DNA of 5,263 bases from Actinomyces viscosus (lineage in GTDB: Bacteria; Bacteroidota; Bacteroidia; Flavobacteriales_D; Crocinitomicaceae), in the NCBI GenBank assembly GCA_943326975.2, contig CALPVI020000157.1:1-5263 (forward strand), written 5' to 3'. Position 1 is the stretch's first letter; every line of letters starts with the position of its first letter. A program made the position numbers and the translations under genes. Below the pieces are notes generated by a model. It was not told where the DNA came from. It did not search any database and saw nothing but the letters and a program-made list of their open reading frames with translations. Below are positions 1-5,263 of this stretch, in pieces.

Positions 1-832
1 AATTAAACTGATTAATCAAATAATCTTTCCAATCTTCTTGTGGTATTCTTTTTTCCCAGATGGCTTGTTTGGTATAGATACAAAAGGTATCCTTAAACGT
101 GTACAAATAAGGCACAGATTGATTCCAAACCAATTCTGGTTCAGAAGTTTGACCTCCACAATTTGCGTGAAAATAAGCGTCTATTAACACTCCTTTTTCG
201 TCAGCCATAATTATACCTGTCGTTTGTCTAACAGCTGTATCTATTGAAGGTGTAAATCGAAGCATACTGTGATAAGCCTGACAATGAACCTGGTCGCACA
301 AATCAAATCCTTCTTTATGATGCTTCGTTCTATATTTCAGAGCATACGTTCTACTCATTAAAGCTTGCACTTTATAATATTCAATATCTCTTCCTCCTCC
401 ACCTTCTGACTCCACAACACCGCTTAAATAATTACTCATATCCACCAAATTAACGATTGTTAAACCTGTTTTGGATGAAGAAATCTCAAAATCATCTTTA
501 TACTTTCGTTCTTTTACTAACGGATATTTTGGAGATAAAGTAATGGATGTAGAGGGATAATTTTGAATAACTTGGATTTTTTTGAAAGAACCTAATTCAA
601 TTGCCCCTTTTTTCAATTTGGAATAACCACCTGTGTCTACTGCGATTTCAACAAATTCATTTTGTAGTATTGAACCAAATTCGCTTGTATCAGCTATAAT
701 TGAATAACTTCCATCATTGTAAGCAAAAACAATACGTTGAATTTTATATCCACGATATACCCCTATTCGCATAAGCTGCGCAAAGGAACAATTCGTTGCT
801 ATTAACAATAATATAAGAAAAAACAATCTCAC
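1..832 (-). CDS. SpoIID/LytB-domain secreted protein, 3' end cut off by window edge
   Basis: This frame stays open for 277 codons and runs off the left edge without a stop, so the C-terminus is missing. The start is taken as GTG at 832-830: an in-frame TAA lies only four codons upstream, there is no in-frame ATG before residue 21, and this start gives a signal peptide (hydrophobic residues 3-12, probable cleavage after Ser-Phe-Ala at 16-18). Residues from about 20 to 245 match the SpoIID domain: YLSGVVESE at 135-143, with Glu143 aligned to the catalytic Glu of SpoIID; KVQALMSRTYAL at 154-165; FDLCDQVHCQAY at 176-187; and FHANCGGQT at 221-229 followed by VW and PYL. His171/172, Cys179, His183 and Cys184 resemble the zinc-binding set of clostridial SpoIID. 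Known SpoIID proteins are peptidoglycan lytic transglycosylases, and LytB relatives enhance amidases. By inference this is a periplasmic or surface peptidoglycan-acting protein. A lipoprotein signal is unlikely, because Cys15 is preceded by Asn. It follows lpxB by 39 nt on the same strand. The family call is confident; the exact activity is not. Confidence 0.85.
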   Translation of the reverse strand, partial: MRLFFLILLLIATNCSFAQLMRIGVYRGYKIQRIVFAYNDGSYSIIADTSEFGSILQNEFVEIAVDTGGYSKLKKGAIELGSFKKIQVIQNYPSTSITLSPKYPLVKERKYKDDFEISSSKTGLTIVNLVDMSNYLSGVVESEGGGGRDIEYYKVQALMSRTYALKYRTKHHKEGFDLCDQVHCQAYHSMLRFTPSIDTAVRQTTGIIMADEKGVLIDAYFHANCGGQTSEPELVWNQSVPYLYTFKDTFCIYTKQAIWEKRIPQEDWKDYLINQFN

Positions 833-836
833 ATAG

Positions 837-844
837 CAAAATTA
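837..844 (-). promoter_or_regulatory. Possible Bacteroidota -7 promoter element (TAATTTTG)
   Basis: Read on the minus strand, TAATTTTG fits the Bacteroidota -7 consensus TAnnTTTG exactly. It ends only 4 nt before the proposed GTG start of the SpoIID-domain gene, so a transcript from it would be leaderless or nearly so. I see no clear TTG -33 element at the usual spacing upstream, and in DNA this AT-rich such an octamer can arise by chance. The SpoIID gene may simply be read through from lpxB. Low confidence. Confidence 0.2.
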
Positions 845-871
845 CTAGAACAATAAAGTGTTTTTAACCAC

Positions 872-2008
872 CTAACGAATAGTTTTCAACAAAGATTGTG
901 CAATTTTTTTACTTGCTCCCCCTCCACCAAGTGTTTCGGACATTTCCGAATAGTCTGAAAGTATTTTATCTCGCTTACTTCCTCCTTTGATGATTTCTTT
1001 TAATTCTTGCGCAATCATTGTCGAATTGCAATCATGTTGAATTAATTCTTTCACCACTTCTCGATCCATTATCAAATTAACCAATGAGATAAATTTAATT
1101 TTTACCAATCGTTTAGCAATTGAATAAGATATTTGAGAAGCTTTATAACAAACAACCTCTGGAATACCTAACAATGCTGTTTCAAGTGTCGCTGTTCCAG
1201 AAGTAACAATTGCAGCTTCCGATGCAGATAATAAGTCATACGTTTTCCCAAATACAATTGAAGTATCCTTAGTGATAAATTCATCATAAAAAGTAGGTTC
1301 TAAACTTGGAGCACCTGCTACAACAAATTGATAATCAGAAAATGTTTTAATTGCTTGTAACATAATTGGCAATTTCACTCGAATTTCTTGTTTACGGCTT
1401 CCTGGTAAAATTGCTATGATTGGTTTATCAGACAAATTATTCATTTTTCTAAATTCATCTGAAGGCAATTGGATTAAACGATATTGCTCTACTGCATCCA
1501 AAAGTGGATGACCAACATATTCAACATTGTAATCAAATTTTTTATAAAAGTCAGCTTCAAATGGTAAGATTACAAACATGTGATCAACCACACGTTTAAT
1601 TTTATGTACTCTATTTTGTTTCCAAGCCCAAATTTGTGGAGAGATGTAATAATACACTTTTATCCCTCTCTCTTTTGCCCACTCAGCAATTCGAAGATTG
1701 AATCCAGGATAATCAATCAAAACTATTGCGTCAGGTTTATATTTCTCAATATCTGATTTACAGAATTTTATATTAGATAAAATTGTTTTTAAGTTTAATA
1801 ACACTTCCACAAAACCCATAAAAGCTAAATCCTTTATATGTTTCACAGGAGTACCAGCAATTTCGGCCATTTTATCTCCTCCCCAAAAACGATATTCTAA
1901 ATTTGAATCCTTTTCATTTAAGGCTTTCATTAAATTGCTACCATGTAAATCACCTGATGCTTCACCAGCAATAAAATATAACTTTAATTTTTTAGTAGAA
2001 TCAGCCAT
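872..2008 (-). CDS. lpxB: Lipid-A-disaccharide synthase LpxB
   Basis: LpxB is a glycosyltransferase of family GT19. It condenses UDP-2,3-diacylglucosamine with 2,3-diacylglucosamine-1-phosphate (lipid X) to give the beta-1,6 disaccharide of lipid A plus UDP, at the cytoplasmic face of the inner membrane. The 378 residues are close to the E. coli length (382) and the frame is intact. Motifs seen in order: AGEASGDLHG at 14-23; IDYPGFN at 98-104, with Asp99 in the position of the essential Asp; SPQIWAWK at 123-130; VGHPLLD at 165-171; LPGSRKQEI at 201-209, with Arg205 in the conserved nucleotide-binding segment; TSGTATLE at 269-276; and SLVNLIMDREVVKELIQ at 308-324. The ATG start sits 13 residues before the first motif, which is normal. 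It overlaps the stop of the upstream membrane-protein gene by one base (TAATG), suggesting translational coupling. The stop is TAG. Function is as sure as sequence alone allows. Confidence 0.97.
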   Translation of the reverse strand: MADSTKKLKLYFIAGEASGDLHGSNLMKALNEKDSNLEYRFWGGDKMAEIAGTPVKHIKDLAFMGFVEVLLNLKTILSNIKFCKSDIEKYKPDAIVLIDYPGFNLRIAEWAKERGIKVYYYISPQIWAWKQNRVHKIKRVVDHMFVILPFEADFYKKFDYNVEYVGHPLLDAVEQYRLIQLPSDEFRKMNNLSDKPIIAILPGSRKQEIRVKLPIMLQAIKTFSDYQFVVAGAPSLEPTFYDEFITKDTSIVFGKTYDLLSASEAAIVTSGTATLETALLGIPEVVCYKASQISYSIAKRLVKIKFISLVNLIMDREVVKELIQHDCNSTMIAQELKEIIKGGSKRDKILSDYSEMSETLGGGGASKKIAQSLLKTIR

Positions 2009-2316
2009 TAAAGAATAAATTTAAGATAAAGAATTACGAAAAAGAATAAAAATGTAGCAACTATAAATCCCATCGCGCGATCATAATTGTCTTTTTTAAT
2101 ACTAAAATGAAACCAAATTAAGTTGGCAATACATGCTAATGATATAAATTTACTTTGTTCATCGTGCAACATTTTAAAACGAAACCATAATCTTTCAAAA
2201 GATGTATTTTCTAAAAATCCATAAATAAACATTGCAATTGGAATAAAAATAATTGCTGTTATTATGCCTATAATTAAACCTAAAGTATGTTCTCTAGACC
2301 AATTTCTTAAATTCAT
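2008..2316 (-). CDS. Small three-helix membrane protein of unknown function
   Basis: I do not recognise this 102-residue protein as a named family. It has three hydrophobic segments: about 11-34, containing a GLIIGIITAII stretch; about 55-71, the least hydrophobic; and about 82-102, rich in Phe and Leu and ending at the C-terminus. The short N-terminus (Arg4, Arg8) and the 72-80 loop (Lys74, Lys75, Arg80) are basic, which predicts N-in, C-out topology with the charged 35-54 loop outside. No cysteine-pair, metal-binding or enzymatic motif is evident. It begins with ATG 12 nt after the surE stop, and its TAA shares one base with the lpxB ATG, so its translation is probably coupled to lpxB. The tight spacing argues that it is a real gene. 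By position it may act at the inner membrane in lipid A or envelope metabolism, but that is guilt by association only. Confidence 0.85.
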   Translation of the reverse strand: MNLRNWSREHTLGLIIGIITAIIFIPIAMFIYGFLENTSFERLWFRFKMLHDEQSKFISLACIANLIWFHFSIKKDNYDRAMGFIVATFLFFFVILYLKFIL

Positions 2317-2328
2317 AGTATTATTCGC

Positions 2329-3093
2329 TTAATTAAATTTAGTTTTAACTTGTTCCAATACACTATAAGCAGTTAAATCAAATTGTGTTGGCACTATTGT
2401 GACATAACCTTCTTTTATTGCTTCTAAATCCGTATTTTCTCCAGGGTCATGATTTCCAAAATCACCTGTTAACCAATAATAAGGTTTACCAAATTGATCC
2501 AAACGCTTGTCGAATTTATCTTCCCAGTATGCTAATGCTTGTCTTACAACCTTCACTCCCTTTATTTCATCAATAGATAGTTTTGGAATATTTATATTGT
2601 AACAAACACCTTTAGGAAACTGAGACAAATCAATTTTTTCTAAAATTCTAGCAATCATTTCTTTTGTTGCAGAAAAATCTGCATCTGCATCAAAATCACA
2701 TAATGAAAAACCAATTGAAGGAATCCCTTCCATCGCACCTTCAACAGCTGCCGACATGGTTCCTGAATATAAAACATTCGTGGAAGTATTTTCTCCATGA
2801 TTTACCCCTGAAACAATTAAATCTGGTTTCTGTTTTAATACTTCGTAAATACCTAGTTTCACACAGTCAACAGGTGTCCCAGAACAACTATACGCTTCAA
2901 TTGTTCCAAAAATGTCCGATTTATTTAATCGAAGTGGTTGATTAATTGTAATTGCATGTCCCATCCCTGATTGAGGTTTATCGGGTGCAACTACAATTAC
3001 TTCTCCAATTTCTGCTAATACTTCAACTAAAGAACGAATTCCTTTTGCTGATATTCCATCGTCATTTGTAACAAGTATTACAGGTCTTTTCAC
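2329..3093 (-). CDS. surE: 5'/3'-nucleotidase SurE
   Basis: SurE is a cytoplasmic, divalent-metal-dependent phosphatase that removes phosphate from nucleoside 5'- and 3'-monophosphates; some members also act on short polyphosphate. The 254 residues match the usual family length of about 250. Conserved elements seen: VTNDDGI at 8-14, with metal ligands Asp11 and Asp12; APDKPQSGMGHAIT at 36-49, with ligand Ser42; CSGTPVDCVKLG at 70-81; and SGVNHGENTSTNVLYSGT at 95-112, with ligand Asn98, followed by AAVEGAMEGIPSIGFS. The start codon is GTG (3093-3091): the conserved N-terminal strand begins right after it, the next in-frame stop upstream is only seven codons away, and there is no ATG between. 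It is the first gene after the terminator at about 3173-3201 and so probably opens the surE, membrane protein, lpxB, spoIID-like run. SurE beside lpxB is not the E. coli arrangement, where surE neighbours pcm. Confidence 0.96.
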   Translation of the reverse strand: MKRPVILVTNDDGISAKGIRSLVEVLAEIGEVIVVAPDKPQSGMGHAITINQPLRLNKSDIFGTIEAYSCSGTPVDCVKLGIYEVLKQKPDLIVSGVNHGENTSTNVLYSGTMSAAVEGAMEGIPSIGFSLCDFDADADFSATKEMIARILEKIDLSQFPKGVCYNINIPKLSIDEIKGVKVVRQALAYWEDKFDKRLDQFGKPYYWLTGDFGNHDPGENTDLEAIKEGYVTIVPTQFDLTAYSVLEQVKTKFN

Positions 3094-3172
3094 TTTATTT
3101 GAATTAATTAATTACAAGTTTAATGAAAAGTAACGGAAATTTAGATAATCTAATTGGTTGAATTTTAAGAAT

Positions 3173-3201
3173 AAAAAAAAGCCGTCTCTAAGAAACGGCT
3201 T
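3173..3201 (-). terminator. Rho-independent terminator after the ferredoxin-NADP reductase gene
   Basis: On the minus strand an interrupted hairpin is followed directly by eight U (3180-3173). The stem pairs 3199-3195 with 3181-3185 (GCCGU with ACGGC), flanked by A-U pairs. After one mismatch (3194 against 3186) the stem adds two more pairs around a 3-nt loop. It lies 21 nt past the stop of the reductase gene and about 80 nt before surE, so it separates the cysM-reductase unit from the surE-lpxB unit. On the plus strand the hairpin is followed only by TTAATTAATTTT, a weak tract, and there is no plus-strand gene for it to serve. Confidence 0.9.
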
Positions 3202-3222
3202 AATTAATTTTAAATTAATGCA

Positions 3223-4233
3223 TTAAAATCCATTAACACCATTTACAGTTGTATATTTCAATACATTTTTCTTATCTGGATGAATCCTAGCAAATGCGGA
3301 TTGAACTGCTAATGTTCCTTCATGAAAGCCACACAAAATCAATTTCAATTTGTTTTCATATGTATTCACATCACCGATTGCATAAATCCCAGGGATATTT
3401 GTTGAATAATCCAACGTATCCACTTTGATTGCACCTTTTTCAATTTCCAATCCCCATGTAGAAATTGGACCTAAACTTGGTTTTAAACCAAATAATGGAA
3501 TAAAATGATCCGCTTCTGTAATGATTTCTCCATCTTTTGTATGATTAATTGTCACACTCTCTAATTGAGAACCACCATTTAAACCTATAACTTCTGCTTC
3601 TGTAATTAATTTAATTTTACCTTCGCCTGCTAAATCAATTACTTTTTGAACAGAATCCAAATGCCCTCTAAATGAAGAGTTTCTGTGAACTAAAACAACT
3701 TCTGAAGCGATATTTCTTTCCGTCAAATAAATTGACCAATCTAAAGCAGAATCACCACCTCCAGCAATTACACAACGTTTCCCTTTGTAAAATTCAGGAT
3801 CTTTGATAATGTATTCAACTCCTTTATCTTCGAAGTCTTCAATGTTTGAAATAGGTGGTTTTCTTGGTTCAAAAACACCTAAACCTCCCGCAATCATAAC
3901 AATTGGTGCATGATGTTTCGTACCTTTAATGGTCGTTACAATGAAACTGCCATCTTCTAACTTTTCAATTTCAGTAGCAGCTTCACCCAAAGTAAAACCT
4001 GGTTTAAATGGTGCTGCCTGCTCCATTAAATTATCAACTAAATCTCCAGCTAACACAGATGGAAAACCTGGTATATCATAAATTGGTTTCTTTGGATATA
4101 TTTCTGAACATTGTCCACCTGGTTGTGCCAATGAATCTATTAAATGACATTTTAATTTTAAAAGTCCTGCTTCAAAAACAGTAAATAAGCCAACTGGTCC
4201 AGCTCCAATAATAATGATGTCTGTTTCTATCAT
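3223..4233 (-). CDS. Ferredoxin/flavodoxin-NADP(+) reductase, thioredoxin-reductase-like (YumC type)
   Basis: This 336-residue flavoprotein has two dinucleotide-binding folds: an N-terminal FAD site (IIIGAGPVG at 7-15, then the PGGQC segment at 38-42) and a central NAD(P)H site (VIAGGGDSALDW at 155-166). A C-terminal FAD signature, IYAIGDVN, lies at 283-290. The redox-active CxxC of true thioredoxin reductases is missing: the region before GGGDSA holds only Cys154. This layout, and the IYDIPGFP segment at 51-58, fit the type 2 ferredoxin-NADP(+) reductases that move electrons between NADPH and ferredoxin or flavodoxin. The length is normal for that group and the ATG lies just before the FAD motif. 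It is 83 nt downstream of cysM, and a terminator follows 21 nt after its stop. With cysM as neighbour it may supply electrons for sulfite reduction, but the true acceptor cannot be told from sequence. The 83-nt gap shows no convincing promoter. Confidence 0.9.
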   Translation of the reverse strand: MIETDIIIIGAGPVGLFTVFEAGLLKLKCHLIDSLAQPGGQCSEIYPKKPIYDIPGFPSVLAGDLVDNLMEQAAPFKPGFTLGEAATEIEKLEDGSFIVTTIKGTKHHAPIVMIAGGLGVFEPRKPPISNIEDFEDKGVEYIIKDPEFYKGKRCVIAGGGDSALDWSIYLTERNIASEVVLVHRNSSFRGHLDSVQKVIDLAGEGKIKLITEAEVIGLNGGSQLESVTINHTKDGEIITEADHFIPLFGLKPSLGPISTWGLEIEKGAIKVDTLDYSTNIPGIYAIGDVNTYENKLKLILCGFHEGTLAVQSAFARIHPDKKNVLKYTTVNGVNGF

Positions 4234-4316
4234 TTTATTAATTTTTATGTAAAATTATATATTCTATTGAGAAAAAATACATTCTCTCTACTTTTTAACT
4301 CCCTTTGAAATAATTA

Positions 4317-5198
4317 TTATTCAAACAAATCTGTCGATAAATATTTATCTCCCCTGTCGCATATGATACATACCACTATACCTTTTTCCAAAGTAGGTAT
4401 TAACTTTAATGCTGCGGCAACGGCTCCCCCACTACTCATACCTGCAAAAACTCCTTCTTCTCTCGCCAATCTTTTTGCTGTAGCTTTAGCTTCTTCTTCT
4501 GATACTTCAATAATTTCATCAATTCTCGAAGAATCAAATATTTTGGGTAAATACTCCGTTGGCCATTTTCTAATACCTGGTATTTTAGCTCCATCTTCAG
4601 GTTGCACACCAACAATTTGAATTGCTGAATTTTGCTCTTTTAAATAAGTTGAAACCCCCATAATTGTACCAGTTGTTCCCATGGATGAAACAAAATGTGT
4701 TACTTCACCATTGGTATCTCTATAAATTTCAGGGCCTGTAGTTTTGTAATGCATATTGGGGTTATTTTGATTACCAAACTGATCTAACATTACAAATCCT
4801 TCCTTTTCAACTTTTGCTCTTGCATAATCAATTGCAGCCTCCATTCCTCCATCAGCAGGTGTTAATGTAACAGTAGCTCCAAATGCCCTCATTGTTAAAA
4901 CCCTCTCTCTAGTAGAATTTTCAGGCATAACAATTTCTATTTCAAGATTCATCAAACGAGCAATCATTGCAAGTGCAATTCCAGTGTTTCCGCTTGTAGC
5001 TTCAATTAATTTAGAATTTGGTTGAATTAAACCACTATCAATCCCTCCTTTAATTAATCCATAAGCAGCCCTATCTTTAACACTCCCTCCTGGATTATGA
5101 CCTTCTAATTTTCCGTAAAGTCTCACATTTGGATTTTGATTCAAAACAGAAAGTTCAACAAGCGGAGTATTTCCAATAAAATCAATCAATTTTGCCAT
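4317..5198 (-). CDS. cysM: Cysteine synthase B (O-acetylserine sulfhydrylase, CysM type)
   Basis: A PLP enzyme of fold type II that replaces the acetyl group of O-acetyl-L-serine with sulfide (or thiosulfate in CysM forms), giving cysteine or S-sulfocysteine in the cytoplasm. The PLP lysine is Lys41 in PGGSVKDR (36-43). The substrate loop TSGNTG is at 68-73, the phosphate-binding loop MGTTGT at 173-178, and GMSSGGA at 253-259. CICD-like Cys280, within IICDRGDKYLST, lies where CysM enzymes place a Cys near the PLP ring nitrogen. IPGIRKWPTEYLP at 206-218 is typical of CysM rather than CysK, although E. coli CysM reads RRW where this has Arg210-Lys211-Trp212. The protein has 293 residues, about ten fewer than E. 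coli CysM, with the shortfall at the C-terminal tail. The ATG immediately precedes the conserved IGNTPLVEL segment. It starts 2 nt after the stop of a probable upstream gene, so it is likely inside an operon. Confidence 0.95.
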   Translation of the reverse strand: MAKLIDFIGNTPLVELSVLNQNPNVRLYGKLEGHNPGGSVKDRAAYGLIKGGIDSGLIQPNSKLIEATSGNTGIALAMIARLMNLEIEIVMPENSTRERVLTMRAFGATVTLTPADGGMEAAIDYARAKVEKEGFVMLDQFGNQNNPNMHYKTTGPEIYRDTNGEVTHFVSSMGTTGTIMGVSTYLKEQNSAIQIVGVQPEDGAKIPGIRKWPTEYLPKIFDSSRIDEIIEVSEEEAKATAKRLAREEGVFAGMSSGGAVAAALKLIPTLEKGIVVCIICDRGDKYLSTDLFE

Positions 5199-5200
5199 AT

Positions 5201-5263
5201 CTATTTTTTTTCATCAATCGTTATATCTACATTTTGATACACCAAAGAATTCGATTTTACACT
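5201..5263 (-). CDS. 3' end of an unidentified upstream gene (partial)
   Basis: From the right edge of the window one minus-strand frame is open for 20 codons and ends with TAG at 5203-5201, 2 nt before the cysM ATG. The encoded tail ends in NVDITIDEKK, polar and charged as is common at a protein C-terminus. The tight spacing fits an operon with cysM. However, 20 open codons are too few to identify a family, and in AT-rich DNA an open stretch of this length is not rare: a second frame here is open for 15 codons. It could instead be part of the cysM leader. Confidence 0.45.
   Translation of the reverse strand, partial: SVKSNSLVYQNVDITIDEKK

Noticed and set aside
38..832. Idea that the SpoIID-like protein is a lipoprotein, from Cys15 in its leader
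   Set aside because: The residues before Cys15 are Ala-Thr-Asn. Asn at -1 does not fit a lipobox, and Ser-Phe-Ala at 16-18 gives a normal signal peptidase I site.
2664..2945. Plus-strand open frame of 93 codons
   Set aside because: It lies wholly inside surE on the opposite strand, has no recognisable motif, and its composition follows from the antisense of conserved surE codons.
3215..3226. Perfect 12-base palindrome TTAATGCATTAA over the stop codon of the reductase gene
   Set aside because: It is short and AT-rich, overlaps coding sequence, and has no second copy in the window that I could find. Chance is the simplest explanation.
4258..4286. Possible hairpin in the gap between cysM and the reductase gene
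   Set aside because: GAGAGAA can pair with TTTTCTC on the minus strand, but the stem is AU-rich with a GU pair and no U-tract follows it there, so it is not a credible terminator or riboswitch.
4363..4620. Plus-strand open frame of 85 codons
   Set aside because: It is antisense to the well-conserved C-terminal half of cysM. The Ala/Pro/Ser-rich translation is what reading the Gly/Ala-rich cysM region backwards gives.

Overview
This AT-rich window (roughly one third G+C by eye) most likely comes from a chromosome of the phylum Bacteroidota, probably a Flavobacteriales-type bacterium. The reasons are the AT-biased codon use, start codons preceded by A/T-rich leaders without clear Shine-Dalgarno sites, an LpxB (hence a lipid A outer membrane), and a thioredoxin-reductase-like ferredoxin-NADP reductase. 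Genus cannot be fixed from the sequence alone. Every supported gene lies on the minus strand, so transcription runs from high to low coordinates.

Region 1 (5263 to 3223): the last codons of an unidentified upstream frame, then cysM (cysteine synthase B) 2 nt later, then, after an 83-nt gap, a flavin-dependent ferredoxin/flavodoxin-NADP reductase of the YumC type. A strong intrinsic terminator (hairpin plus a run of eight U) follows the reductase at about 3173-3201. The two complete genes fit reductive sulfur assimilation: one makes cysteine from an activated serine, the other could supply low-potential electrons, for example to sulfite reductase. That link is inferred.

Region 2 (3093 to 1): a tightly packed run of surE (5'/3'-nucleotidase, GTG start), a 102-residue three-helix membrane protein of unknown function, lpxB (lipid-A-disaccharide synthase) and a secreted SpoIID/LytB-domain protein that runs off the left edge. 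Gaps are 12 nt, a 1-nt TAATG overlap, and 39 nt. This looks like a cell-envelope operon that pairs lipid A synthesis with a probable peptidoglycan-acting protein.

There is no gene-free stretch over 300 nt, and I saw no RNA gene, mobile element, CRISPR array or long repeat. Most of the window is housekeeping. The parts worth a second look are the uncharacterised membrane protein coupled to lpxB, and the SpoIID-domain protein in an apparently non-sporulating Gram-negative lineage, including its unusual start region.
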